DNA of 64,000 bases from Megascapheus bottae. Taxonomy: Eukaryota > Chordata > Mammalia > Rodentia > Geomyidae. Within the stretch, counting starts at the first letter, position 1, and the number at the start of each line of letters is the position of its first letter. Location of the stretch: assembly GCA_024803745.1 (NCBI GenBank), contig JANJXV010000020.1, forward strand, positions 20,066,777-20,130,776. Reading direction: 5' to 3'. The translations under genes were made by a program, and so were the position numbers. Below are positions 23,307 to 34,021 of this stretch, piece after piece. The notes under the pieces were generated by a model. That model made no database searches, was not told where the DNA came from, and worked only from the letters and a program-made list of their open reading frames with translations.

Positions 23307-23497
23307 GGGACCAAGAATGTGGCCTTGTAGTGAAGTGCTCAGCTAGCGTATATGAAGTTCTGGGTTCAATTCCTCGGCACCACATATACAGCAAAAGCCA
23401 GAAGTGGTGTTGTGGCTCAAGTGGCAGAGCACTAGTCTTGAGCAAAAAGGGTCCAAGGACAGGCCCTGAGTTCAAGCCCCAGGACTGGAAAAAAAGG
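23307..23497 (+). repeat. IDL-Geo SINE
   Basis: Left half: GACCAAGAATGTGGCCTTGTAGTG, GGGTTCAATTCCTCGGCACC (B box). Right half: AAAAGCCAGAAGTGGTGTTG, GAGTTCAAGCCCCAGGACTGG, then A tail. It lies only 16 bp from the nested SINE pair, in the opposite orientation. Confidence 0.92.
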
Positions 23498-23743
23498 AAA
23501 ATTTTTTGACATATGGCTCCATAACTATAGTGGATCCAGTATCCACTCAGTCTTTGAAAATATATCATGAAATACAAACCAGGTGAATTCATGCACATAG
23601 GATATGAATTGGTTTATTCATAATCTAATTGAATCTACAATGAAAATGCTGTAGAAAACAAATGCAATGAGTTTGTACAAGTGGGTTTCATTTGGGAGAG
23701 GAGCAATTAATTACTGTGATGTGCTCGCTTTTAGAAATGTAAA

Positions 23744-23905
23744 CTTGGACTGGAAGTGTGGCCGTAGGTAGAGTGCTTGCCTAGCATATGTGAAGCCCTA
23801 GGTTTGATTCCCTGGTAACACATGCACAGTAAAAGCCAGAAGTGGTGTTGTGGCTCAAGTGGTAGAGAACTAGCCTTTAGAAAGCCCAGGACTGGCAAAA
23901 AAATA
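23744..23905 (+). repeat. IDL-Geo SINE with internal deletion
   Basis: Left half intact (GACTGGAAGTGTGGCCGTAGG, GGTTTGATTCCCTGGTAACAC). In the right half, about 45 bp between CTAGCCTTTAGAAAG and CCCAGGACTGGC are missing compared with the 23307 copy. Confidence 0.88.
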
Positions 23906-24537
23906 ATGTTGAATTGCTGTTTAATGTGTTAGAGCATGATTCTGAATCCATTATTTATCGACTGAGACTAAAGAATAAACTTAGGTCTCCTGATCTTTGG
24001 GGAACTATTTTCTCAACAATCTTTGGCGACATTAAAAAAAAAAAAAACAAAGCTGTAATTTTGAGAACAATTAATGTGCTTGAGACAGGGAAACTCAAAC
24101 CTTTCTTTCCCTGACATTTGTGTAGATTTTCATGCAAAACCACACATAGGTACAACTATAATTCTATTATCTGGCTCACTGCAAAATAATTCACTGACAA
24201 TATTTTCTCTGTATACATTATATCCATCCATGACCCTGAATATTGTGATTTGTGATGTGGAAATGTGCTAACAACCTGAGCATTAATTATAACAAGATCA
24301 AATATTAACACTTTCTAGCAGTCATAATGGTGTGAAAAGCTTTGGCCTTTTCATATATTTTTTTTTCACTTAAGGGTGTGTTATTTAGCAAGCATGGAAT
24401 GATATTTTTAGTCTAGAGAGTTAATTAATAATTCATTCATGAATAATCATTAAGAGCAATTATTAAAATGCATGACTCCTTTGCAAAGCATAATAATAAA
24501 ATATGTGCTTTTTTAATCTACTGACTTTCCTTTGCAT
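23906..24537. other. unique AT-rich DNA
   Basis: No repeat family recognised. Small overlapping open frames on both strands (23914-24271) show no domain. Confidence 0.5.
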
Positions 24538-24873
24538 AAGAAGGACCTCCAGGATATAGAAACAAAAGCCATATAATAGATTACTATTGTCCTTAATGTC
24601 CTATGTTATCTCTCATCTCTTTTGCTGTCCCTTGGTTATCATATATTGTTACAGTATTTTACCTTGTTATCTGATATATTGTGTATGTGTTTCTCTGGTT
24701 ATTTGAAATAGGATAGGGAAGGGGAAAAACAAGATGAGGGGCAGGGGTTGGGGGATAGAAATGGGGACCAAGACATGAGAAAGGGTATCAATGTTTGTGA
24801 AGTAATGCACCTTCTATCTGGTGAATATAATGTAACTCTTCAATTAATTACAATAAAATATATGAAAAAAAGA
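24538..24873 (+). mobile_element. L1 3' UTR, 5'-truncated
   Basis: Starts GAAGGACCTCCAGGATATAG, continues through TTATCTCTCATCTCTTTTGC, a G-rich purine stretch and CACCTTCTATCTGGTGAATAT, ending AATTACAATAAAATAT and A tail. The AATAAA within the last 20 bp serves as polyadenylation signal. Confidence 0.9.
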
Positions 24874-25035
24874 ACTTCTTGTATCCTCTGTGTTGTTCAA
24901 TTACTTCTTCCTTTCTGGATATCTGCTCTCATTCATTCATTCTTTCACCCAGGTGTTTCTTTCTGTATACATATCTACTGCATTGAACTAATTGGATGGC
25001 ATGAGTCTGTGTATACTAGATTTACTACTAGGTTT
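24874..25035. other. short unique spacer between two L1 copies
   Basis: Non-repeat sequence; it includes the left target site of the next L1. Confidence 0.5.
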
Positions 25036-25051
25036 AAGAACAATAGCATAG

Positions 25052-25594
25052 TCTGTCAGAAAGAATGACATCACCCCATTTGTAAGGAAATGGAAAGACT
25101 TAGAAAAAATCATATTAAGTGAAGTAAGTCAGATTCAAAGGAACATAGGCTCAATGGTTTCCCTCACTTGCCATAATCAATAGAAACATTGGGCTCTCCT
25201 AGCAGAGATTTATAATAGAGTAAAATCGAGATATGTATATAAGGCCATATACGATGATGCTAAATGAAAAGACATCCAGTATATAGAAACAAAAGCCATA
25301 TAATGAGTGATAGTTGTCCTTATTGTACTATGATATTTCTCATCTCTTTTGCTGTCCCTTGGTTATCTCATATTGTTACCACATTTTACCTTGTTATGTG
25401 ATATATTGTATATATGTTTATCTGGTTATTTGAAATAGGATAGGGAAGGGGGAAAACAAGATGAGGGCAGGGATGGGGGGAGGAAAATGGGGACCATGAC
25501 ATGAGAAAGGGTGTCAGTGTTGTGAAGTTATGCACCTTCTATCTGGTGGATATAATGTAACCCTTCTATTAATTACAATAAAAATAATATAAAA
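25052..25594 (+). mobile_element. L1 3' end with target duplication
   Basis: It begins in the ORF2 C-terminal coding end (GTCAGAAAGAATGACATCACC, GGAAATGGAAAGACTTAG) and runs through the 3' UTR to AATTACAATAAAAATA and A tail. Target duplication AAGAA(C/T)AATAGCATAG at 25036-25051 and 25595-25610 has one mismatch in 16, which suggests a relatively young insertion. Confidence 0.92.
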
Positions 25595-25610
25595 AAGAAT
25601 AATAGCATAG

Positions 25611-26190
25611 ACAAAGGTATTACTTGAAGTTACATCCACTTCTATGTTACTTCTTCACAATGAATTTTAAACCATTTTTGTAATAGATATCTCTATTCAT
25701 GTTTATGAAAAAAAATAGGCTTAAAATATAAGATTTGATATATTCTCTAACTATAGCTAGAGAATGCCATTTTGTATGGATAGATTTAGTCCAGAAGCAT
25801 AAATGTGGCCGTGACATTTTTCTTCTCTCAGCAAAACCTGAGTGACCTATCAGTAGCATTTTCTTTTGAGGTAAATGTATTCATTTTGGTAAAGGGTATG
25901 ATAAAGGTATGGTAAAGAGTACTGTATAAACAATCCATTTCTTTCATTCAAATTCATTAACTGTTGGCAGCTATTATTCTATGAAGAGGACATATATGTC
26001 TTTTGATAACTCAAGGGTGTTGCTAATTTTTGAAGGATTTGGGTTAATATGGCTATGTTAGTTCAATTGATATTTCTCAAAAACACTCCTTTATACCGTG
26101 CAATATGATTGGTAACTATTCTTATTAAAATAACATATCAGTCTCTGCCCTCCAATAACTCACTATTGTAGTAGTATTAGATAGAATGTC
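25611..26190. other. unique AT-rich DNA
   Basis: No recognised repeat or gene. Confidence 0.5.
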
Positions 26191-26206
26191 AACAGGCTAT
26201 AATTCT

Positions 26207-26570
26207 CTTTTTTTCATATATCTTTATTGTAATTAATTGAAGGGTTACATTATATTCACCAGATAGAAGGTGCATTAATTCACATACATTGATACCCTTT
26301 CTCATGTCATGGTCCGCATTTCCCTCCCCCCTCCACCGGCACAACTTGATTTCCCCCCTTCCCTCTCTTATTTCAAATAACAAATTAAGCATATATAAAA
26401 TAATCAAAAAAAGGAACATAGGCTCAATGGTTTCCCTCATTTGTCATAATCAGTAGAAACCTTGGGCTTTCCTAGCAGAGATTCACAATAGAACAAAATG
26501 TAGATACTTAAGGCCACATAGTATGACACTAAATGTAAGGACCTCCAGGATATAGAAACAAAAGCCATAT
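26207..26570 (-). mobile_element. L1 3' end with internal inversion (twin priming)
   Basis: 26207 to about 26402 is antisense L1 3' UTR starting at the poly-A side (TCATATATCTTTATTGTAATTAATTG). From about 26403 to 26570 the orientation flips to sense L1 (AAAGGAACATAGGCTCAATGG ... AAAGCCATAT). Perfect 16-bp duplications AACAGGCTATAATTCT at 26191-26206 and 26571-26586 bracket both parts. Compared with the copy at 25052, about 100 bp of 3' UTR between the two parts are missing. Confidence 0.92.
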
Positions 26571-26586
26571 AACAGGCTATAATTCT

Positions 26587-28320
26587 TGTATGTGGCAAAA
26601 TGCTATAATAAAGATCCAAACATTGTTACAAAGTAAGAACTAGGGAGTTTGTAAATGCCATGATATGAGGGATACTCATGTCGTGGTATAAGAGGAAGGC
26701 AGGTCAGGCAGGCTTGGGGAGAAACAGGGACTGCTTAAAGGATCAGCAACCTTATCATAATACCACACTTACATCAACAACAGTTCTAAGCTTAAATTGC
26801 CTCGGGCCTTGGAATCCTAACCAATATGCTACACTGTGTCTCCTGAGAATGCTGTGAGTTTGGGCAGGAATGGAAGCCATTCAGTGTGATTGGATCATGG
26901 GATTAATACAAAGTGGTGGCTAAAAATGAAGAGTTGGGGTGACAAGATTTGAAAGGGCTTCTATGCTGCATGGAGGATTTTTGATGTTGTCAAAATGCTA
27001 AGTGAACCAAATATTTTTATGTTAAGAGCAACATAATGATGCTTAGGTCTTTTTTTGGTGGGGGGAGGATCACAGCAAACATCAAAATTGGAGACTGCCA
27101 TAATAGGCCTGCTGAGAGGTGAAGAAAATCAAGATTTAGCTACGGTGAAGGTTATAAGCTAGAGGTATTATTTCAGAAAACGGTGAAAAATTGAGTCGAA
27201 AAATTGAGAGAGAGACTGTGAGTGGAAAGTACATGAAGCATGACAGACAAATAATCATTTTGAACATGCATTCAGTTATTCAATGTATATACAAAAGAAT
27301 TCAATAGAACATAGAGTATCAAATGGGAATACACTGAGACTTACGTTAAAAAATACATTATAGCTATCAGGACATACACAAACAATAGAAATAAACATAT
27401 AAATGTTCCTTCTTGAATTTCAAAGATAATTCCTCATTTCTCATTTACACTTGACATACTCAATATGGCCTATCTCTGGTCTAGCATTTAAGCTAGTAAC
27501 AGATGCTTATGATTCTCACCGGAGTTTCAGGCATAAATGAAGACTGGTAGATAAAACTATGTTGGGTACTATCCACTTATAACAAGAATATTGAAGTGCC
27601 CCCAAAATTAAAAAAAATAAAAATAAACTTAAGGTGAGCAGAATTTCATTGATATAATTTTACTCATTCAAATATAAATTTGATGTGATATTAAGATTTC
27701 TCACCTCCTCGATAGCATTTATCTTCCTCTCTATTTTCCATTTGCTTTTCATGGTTAATTCTCTGCTTTAAAGAAAGCCATATTCCACTCCTCTCTCAAC
27801 TCACAAGGTCCTCTCCTGTTTGGAAAATGTGACTTATAACACTCAGGAATGAATGTTGATAAAAGAAAGAGCTGCTGAGTTAAAGCTTCCAGAATATAGT
27901 TTTCAGTGTCAGAACTTTGAATAATATGGCTTTATTTCTTTCCTAATCAGTTGCTTTTAAAATTATAGTTATAAACACTGCTTTATTTTCAAAGAAAAAG
28001 CAAAGATTGTTAATCATTTCCAAAGCAAAGCAGGGTTGTTTTTGTTTGTTTTGTTTTGTTTTAACTGTATGGTGGATGGAGCATGCCTGGTGTACAAGCT
28101 AGAGAAATGTGATCTTAATATAAATATTTATTATTAATATAATAACAAACCTGGTTTTAAAGTCATTCCACCATGATTTTAGTCTACTGGCTGGTTTGAT
28201 AAAGTATTGTGAAGCATGAATAGACACAGTACATATAATCATATAATTATGATAAGTATGCTATGTTTTTTATTTTTATGCTATGTTTTTCATAATTGTG
28301 TTATTTAAATTTATAATTTT
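26587..28320. other. unique DNA with a possible ancient repeat
   Basis: About 26880-27200 contains phrases (GAAAGGGCTTCTATGCTGC, AGCCATTCAGTGTGATTGG, GGCCTGCTGAGAGGTGAAG) loosely like a very old, unnamed-by-me mammalian interspersed repeat. The remainder is unassigned. No gene. Confidence 0.35.
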
Positions 28321-28340
28321 GAGGTGGAGTGTTGTGGCTC

Positions 28341-28580
28341 CCCCCCTTTTTTTTTTGGTGGGTCATGGGGCTTGAACTCAGCCTGAGCACTGTCCCTGAG
28401 CTCTTCAACTCAAGGCTATGGTCCTATCCTTGAACCAAGCCCCACTTCCTATTTTCTGAAGGTTAATTGGAGATAAGAGTCTCAGGTCCTTTTGTGCCCT
28501 AGCTGGCTTTGAACCTTGATCCTCAGATCTCAGCCTCCTGAGTAGCTGGGATTATAGGTGTGAGTGACCACACCCAGCCA
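28341..28580 (-). repeat. B1/dID-like SINE nested in the preceding SINE
   Basis: C/T-rich tail, then GGGTCATGGGGCTTGAACTCAG, CAACTCAAGGCTATGG, GGTTAATTGGAGATAAGAGTC and CTCAGCCTCCTGAGTAGCTGGG...CACACCCAGCCA. Short target repeat TGGCTC at 28335-28340 and 28581-28586. Confidence 0.9.
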
Positions 28581-28711
28581 TGGCTCACTTATGTAATCCT
28601 AGCTACTTGGGAAGATAAGATCTGACAATCAGGGCTCAAAGGCAACCCAGGCAGGAAAGTACACTAAACTTCAATCACCAATTAGCTACTAAAGAAAAAT
28701 TATTAAAGACT

Positions 28712-28830
28712 TTATTCATTTTTATTCTATTTATTTTTTATTGCTGGGTGATATACAGTGGGGTTACAGTTACATTCATCAGGTACTTGATATATTACTT
28801 CTTGACCATTGTTACCCCTTCCCATGTTAA
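28712..28830 (-). mobile_element. short older L1 3' end nested in the SINE
   Basis: TTATTTTTTATTGCTGGGTGATATACAGTGGGGTTACAG...TTACCCCTTCCCATG is the antisense of an L1 3' UTR end, like 16556-16965. A diverged direct repeat (AAAAATTATTAAAG / AAAAAATAATTAAG) at its edges may be the aged target site. Confidence 0.75.
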
Positions 28831-28950
28831 AAAATAATTAAGCCAAATGTGGAGCTGTAGCTCAAGTAATGGAGCACCAGCCTTAAGGAGAAACAAGATA
28901 AAACAAACAAAAATTAGCAGTAACACCCAGGCTGTGAGTTCAACGAGTAT

Positions 28951-29000
28951 CTATATATGTGTGTGTATATATGTGTGTTTATATATATATATATATATAA
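28951..29000. repeat. TATG/(TA)n microsatellite
   Basis: TATATGTGTGTGTATATATG then (TA)n, adjoining the SINE right end. Confidence 0.93.
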
Positions 29001-30603
29001 TGTGCTTGATGATGAATGTATGTGTGTTAAAATTGTTTGAAGTTTTTCCCTGAATAGAACTTTGCAATTGCAGAAGCATTCCATTCTTGCAATTATAAGC
29101 TGCTTTCACTAGAGAAAATATGTTTCAGTTCCGTTTACCAATTTTCTGCCAGACTATTTTTTTTTCAGATTATTATTTTTATATAGCTGAATGGAACCCT
29201 TAAGAATAGTGTGAAGGGTTGATAAAATAACACTATGTTTTTGATTCTCTATCCATATCAAGAACAATATATAAATCCATAAATCTATATGTAGAATGAG
29301 TTACCATTTTATATATATTGCACATTCTTTAATAGTTTAACTAGAATTCCTCAGACCAAACTGAAATTTTTGAATAATTAGGAGGCAAAATATGCTTAAT
29401 TAGGCAATTTTAGGTTATTGCTTTGTTTGACCTATTATAAGCGTTTTGATATGATTTTAAATTTGTACTTACTTTTGCTAACAAATAGTTGAGTTTTTTG
29501 AAATGACAAACATTGTGATTAAGCTTAGTCACAGAATCTATTAGTGTTCTTTAACTCAGAAATTTCATAATATCTGTAAAAATCTATTCATTTGATTCAT
29601 GTTATTCTATTTTAAGGCAAACTATAGTCTTCACATTTAAAACTGTTCTGAGAAATGTCTCCATTTTTAAGAAACTTTATTTTGATTGCCTTTCTATAAC
29701 AATTTCTCTGAAGGCTTTATGGTTGTTCCTCTATAGTAATACAGTATTATAAAGCTCTGACGAAACAATTTAGGAGTCTTCAGGCATGACATCTTGAGTT
29801 TCTGGTGCTAGATTTCATAAAATATTTATTGAGGTAGGCATTGCACAGATGTTCTTAGGCAGGAATAAGCTAGTAATGATCAGGAAAAAAAGAAACAAAA
29901 CAGCCCAAAGAATAATAAACAAAAGAAAGAAAGGCAGGAGATAAGTTCTCAATGTAACCCAGTAGCAAGATCTTAAAATATTTCTTATGTCACAGTATGA
30001 ATTTGTATTTCATTCTAATTACAAGAGGAAGCAATCATAAAACTTAAAGGGGGAGCCTACTGGTACTTATTTTACATTTTTAACAGTTAAGAGGTTCTCA
30101 AACACTTTTACCAGGGTATATAATATCAGTGGAGATGTAAATACTGTGACTAATTCAAAATACATTTTAAAGATAAAACTGAAAACATTGGTTGAATTGA
30201 CTGGAAATAGGAGTCACTTGATTTGTGATCTGAGTTATAACGCGATTGAAATGAGAAAAAATATGGTATGTTATATTTGAGGGAATGATATGCTTATTGT
30301 GTGTAACCGATATCTGATTCATCAGAAATAGACTGCTTGTCATTATTGGAGATTTTCTCTTCTGCTAAATTGCAACAACTACCTGTTAGTCTAGGTAGAT
30401 TTTCTCATTTACTTCAGCAAATAGTTTTGTTGACAACATTCCACTTTGGTTATAACTTTTTATCATAGTGAAGTAGTTGTATGCAGGGATTTCAATTCAG
30501 CATGTCAGTTTATGAGTACAATGCATCTTGAGCATTGTCACCCCCCCCCGTTCTCCTAGCCCCACACATGCCCTTAATTGTTAAGTGAAATTATATTTTC
30601 CAA
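29001..30603. other. unique AT-rich DNA
   Basis: Includes one possible L2-like fragment (separate entry) and a C10 run at about 30541-30550. No gene. Confidence 0.45.
29816..29935. repeat. possible ancient L2-type fragment
   Basis: AAAATATTTATTGAGGTAGGCATTGCACAGATGTTCTTAGG resembles the widespread ancient mammalian motif of the type AATATTTATTGAGCACCTACTATG...TTCTAGGCACTGG. Judged from memory of the motif only. Confidence 0.4.
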
Positions 30604-30622
30604 GGAAATAGATAAAATTATT

Positions 30623-30994
30623 ATTTTTAAATATTTTATTATAACTAATAAAAGGGTTACATTATATTTGCCAGATAGAAGGTGCATTAATTCACATACA
30701 TTGATACCCTTTCACATGTCTTGGTCCCGATTACCCTCCCCCCCACCCATCATCTTGGTTTTTCCCCCCTTCTCTATCCAATTTCAAATAACCAAATACA
30801 AATATATCTAGTATATCAGATAACAAAGTGAGATACTGTAACAATATGATATAACCAAGGGACAGCAAAAGAGATGAGAGATAACATAGTACATTAAGGA
30901 CAACCATCATTCATTATATGGCTTTTGTTTCAATATCCTGGGGGTCCTTTCAATTAGCTTCATAATATATGGCCTTATGTATCTAGGCTTTGCT
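30623..30994 (-). mobile_element. L1 3' UTR insertion with 19-bp target duplication
   Basis: Antisense L1 3' end (ATTTTATTATAACTAATAAAAGGGTTACATTATATTTGCC ...) running to TATGGCCTTATGTATCTAGGC. Perfect 19-bp duplication GGAAATAGATAAAATTATT at 30604-30622 and 30995-31013. The insertion is only 3' UTR in length. Confidence 0.95.
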
Positions 30995-31060
30995 GGAAAT
31001 AGATAAAATTATTGTCAACAGATTATCATATGAGTATTTTTAAACAAGAGCCTTCTTTTA

Positions 31061-32193
31061 TTTTTTTCATATATTTTATTGTAATTAATAGAAGGGTTAC
31101 ATGATATTTGCCAGATAGATGGTGCATTAATTCCCATACATTGATACCCTTTCCCATGTCTTGGTCCCCATTTACCTCCCCCACCCCCACCCCTCATCTT
31201 TGTTTTCCCCCGTTCCCTATCCAATTTCAAATAACCAAATACAAATATATCTGATATATCAGGTAACAAAGTTAGATACTGTAACAATATGAGATAACCA
31301 AGGGACAGCAAAAGAGATGAGAGATAACATAGTACCTTAGAACAACAATCATTCATGATATGGCTTATGTTTCTATATCCTAGAGATCCTTTCATTTAGT
31401 GTCCTACTATATAGCCTTTTGTATCAAGGTTTTGCTTTATTGCAAATCTCTGCTAGGAGAGCCCAAGGTTTCTACTGATTTTGTAAATGAGGTAAATCAT
31501 TGAGCCTATGTTCATTTGAGTCTGGCTTACTTCACTTAATATGATTTTTTCTAAGTCTTTCCATTTCCTAACAAATGGGGCAATGTCATTCTTTCTGACA
31601 GCAGCATAGAATTCCATTGTGTACAAATACCACATCTTGTTGATCCACTCATCAACTGAGGGACATCTAGGTCGGTTCCACATCTTTGCTATGGTAAATA
31701 GTGCTGCAATGAACATTGTTGTGCTGGTGGCAGAGTGGGAGAAGATCTTCACCAACCATACAACAGACAAAGGCCTCATATCTAAAATATATCAACAGCT
31801 CAAAAAATTGAATCAATCCAAAACTAATCCCCAAAGTAACAACCATCCCATTAAAAGATGGGCCAAAGACTTAAAGAGAGTCTTCTCTGAAGAAGAAACA
31901 AAAATGGCCTATAGACACATGAAGAAATGCTCAACATCTCTGGTCATAAAAGAAATGCAAATCAAAACAACTCTAAGATTCCACCTCACTCCAGTTAGAA
32001 TGGCCAGGATCAAGAAAACTAATAAAAACAGATGCTGGAGGGGATGTGGCCAGGAGGGATCACTACTACACTGTTGGTGGGAGTGCAAACTCGTTCAACC
32101 ACTATGGAAAGCAGTATGGCAGTTCCTCAAAAGACTAAACATAGAGCTTCGCTATGACCCAGCAATTCCATTCCTTGGCATTTACCCAATCAT
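31061..32193 (-). mobile_element. L1 with 5' inversion (twin priming), ORF2 C-terminus
   Basis: 31061-31730 is antisense L1: 3' UTR, then the ORF2 end (from about 31520). At 31730/31731 orientation flips and 31731-32193 is sense ORF2 C-terminus. That sense part encodes the Cys-rich motif [18 protein letters not shown] (CX3CX7HX4C, codons at 32033-32086) followed by FLGIYP. The 16-bp perfect duplication CAAGAGCCTTCTTTTA at 31045-31060 and 32194-32209 brackets the whole. About 20 bp of ORF2 are missing at the junction. A 216-codon plus-strand open frame (31619-32269) spans the junction; its first 40 codons are antisense L1, so it is not a real gene. ORF2 normally encodes endonuclease and reverse transcriptase; only its C-terminal end is left. 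Confidence 0.95.
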
Positions 32194-32209
32194 CAAGAGC
32201 CTTCTTTTA

Positions 32210-32362
32210 GATCTCAACAAAGTAGGAAGAATTTGGCAGGTAAGTAAGGTTATATCAATTCAAAGATGAGTTTGAACCAATCATCCCTTTAATCAGGACA
32301 GACCTTTTTCCTGGGTTTTTTGGAATAAAAATAGAGAAATATTCAGAACAAATGCATTTACT
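32210..32362. other. short unique spacer
   Basis: Nothing recognised between the L1 copies. Confidence 0.5.
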
Positions 32363-32597
32363 AATGTGGTACCTGGTATATTGTATATATAGATATATAC
32401 ATCTATGTATATATCTATATAGATAGGTATATTTGATAAAAGGAAGGTAAGGGAAAAACTAGATGAGTGGAAGGGAGTGGGGGGAGGGAAAGTGGGAGAA
32501 AAACATGGAAAGGAGTAACAATGTTCAAGAAGTAGTATACCCACTACCTGATGAATAACTGTAACCTATCTTTACATAACCCCAACAATGAAATAAA
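32363..32597 (+). mobile_element. L1 3' UTR fragment with TA-repeat expansion
   Basis: AATGTGGTACCTGGTATATTG, then a (TATA/GATA)-rich expansion at 32382-32432, then GATAAAAGGAAGGTAAGGG ... GGAGTAACAATGTTCAAGAAG ... CCTGATGAATAACTGTAACC ... CCCCAACAATGAAATAAA. Same subfamily as the outer L1 at 2023-4016. Confidence 0.85.
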
Positions 32598-32602
32598 TTT
32601 TG

Positions 32603-32796
32603 TTTTGCCAGTTGTGGTGCTTGAACTCAGGGCCTGAGCACTGTCCTTGGACTTTTCCCAAGGCTGGAGTCTGCTCTACCCTTGAGCCACAGCGCTACTT
32701 CCAACTTTTTTCTATGGATATGGTTCTGAGGAATTGAACTTGGGTCTTCTTGCATGCTAGGAAAGCACTCTACCACTAGGACAAATCTCCCGCCCC
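32603..32796 (-). repeat. IDL-Geo SINE
   Basis: Antisense full copy: TTTGCCAGTTGTGGTGCTTGAAC...CCCAAGGCTGG, then GGTTCTGAGGAATTGAACTTGGG...CACTAGGACAAATCTCCCGCCCC. Inserted at the A-rich end of the preceding L1. Flanking AAATAAATTTT-like repeats are imperfect. Confidence 0.9.
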
Positions 32797-32810
32797 AAAA
32801 TAAAATTTTA

Positions 32811-33827
32811 AAAAGAAACTAAAAAAGAACAAGCAAACAAATATGCTTTACTTTGAATTATTTGAGAAAACATTGAGGAAAAGATGTGGTTATTTAAATT
32901 TCAAACACCCTTTGCTTCAAACTTTCTTGTAGGTAAAAGAAATAGGAAAAAGCTTAACATCTGTAGGGAGTTTCTTCCTTGGTCTCTTACTATACAAACA
33001 GAAAACATTTAGAGTATCTACTTTATACTTAAAAACAATAATTTCCCAATGGTTACTTATTGAAAAGGCTATCTAATCACATGTATGTAATGGATAATTT
33101 GACCAGTTATCATCTATAGCAAAATGTTCAAAATAAAATTGAAATTTTAAATAGTATGAATTAAATATGTGGGAAAAATTCACTTGCTTGTATTGCTACT
33201 GTAATTTTTGTACTTAGAATCAAACTATCAATACAATTAGAGATCAGTTTTCCTCTTTTCATGTTTAGTAATGTTTCATGCTTACTATTTTCTGTTTGGT
33301 ATATTTTTTTGTCCCTTAAAATAGTGAAGGATAAATGTAGAACTATTGTATCAGTTTACTCTCTATTTTTATTGTTTCTTCTCTTCGATTTCAATCTACT
33401 GAAAATAACTTCTTCTTAAAAGGTTGTCATTAGCACATTTATATAATTCTGATTATTGAAAAAGAAACAAAAAACTAAACTGTGTATAATATAGGTGCAA
33501 AATGCCTTTTGCATCTTTTATCTTTTATTTTCTCCCCATAATTTTCAGAATCTTTTTGATCCTAAATATTTTAACTTTCCAAGCATAAATATTTAGTGAG
33601 TTACCACTACATGTTGAAGAGTTGAGCGAGAAAGGAAAATGGATATATACTTATCAAAAAACTATTGATAAGGAAAAGAATATGTTAAGTAAACAATAAA
33701 ATAGTATGTTAAAATAAATGAACACATTGGAAAATGCAGCTGGGTAATCTGAAGGATAAAAATTAGGCCCACATGGATTTTGTGATGCAGATTTTTAATA
33801 TAATGATGTGGGGATTTCTGTTTAAAC
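32811..33827. other. unique AT-rich DNA
   Basis: No repeat or gene recognised. Confidence 0.5.
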
Positions 33828-33840
33828 AATTTAAATATAT

Positions 33841-34008
33841 ATTTTTTGCCAGTCCTGGTTGGAATTTCTCAAGGCTAGAGCTCTACCATTTGAGTTTCAG
33901 GACCACTTCCAGCTTTTTTTCTATATTGTAGTACCAAGGAAAATCAAAGCTGGGTCTTTGTGCATGCGAGGAAAATAATCTACCACTAGAGCAAACTCCC
34001 GGCCCAAT
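33841..34008 (-). repeat. IDL-Geo SINE with target duplication, part of right half deleted
   Basis: TTTTTTGCCAGTCCTGGTTGG...TCTCAAGGCTAGAGC lacks about 25 bp of the right-half end (the CTTGAACTCAGGGCC segment). The left half reads GTAGTACCAAGGAAAATCAAAGC...AGCAAACTCCCGGCCC. Duplication AATTTAAATATAT at 33828-33840 and 34009-34021. Confidence 0.9.
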
Positions 34009-34021
34009 AATTTAAATATAT

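Larger units (their letters stand above)
28321..28952 (+). repeat. B1/dID-like SINE split by two later insertions
   Basis: The sense SINE is found in three pieces. Start: 28321-28340 (GTGGAGTGTTGTGGCTC). Middle: about 28581-28705 (TGGCTCACTTATGTAATCC...ACCAATTAGCTACTAAAG). Right half: about 28831-28952 (TGTGGAGCTGTAGCTCAAGTAATGG ... GGCTGTGAGTTCAAC). The order is collinear with an uninterrupted copy such as 60966-61185. An antisense SINE and an antisense L1 fragment fill the two gaps. Confidence 0.8.

Noticed and set aside
18328..23905. CRISPR-like series of similar repeats
   Set aside because: The repeats are 160-230 bp SINE copies on both strands with irregular spacing in vertebrate DNA.
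31015..31395. Open frame whose peptide recurs at 38397-38594
   Set aside because: Both are the same L1 3' UTR segment. Recurrence reflects shared descent of the repeat, not a conserved protein.
31619..32269. 216-codon open frame, the longest in the window
   Set aside because: It crosses an L1 inversion junction: antisense L1 at the N-terminal side, ORF2 C-terminus after. It is a retrotransposon fragment, not a host gene.
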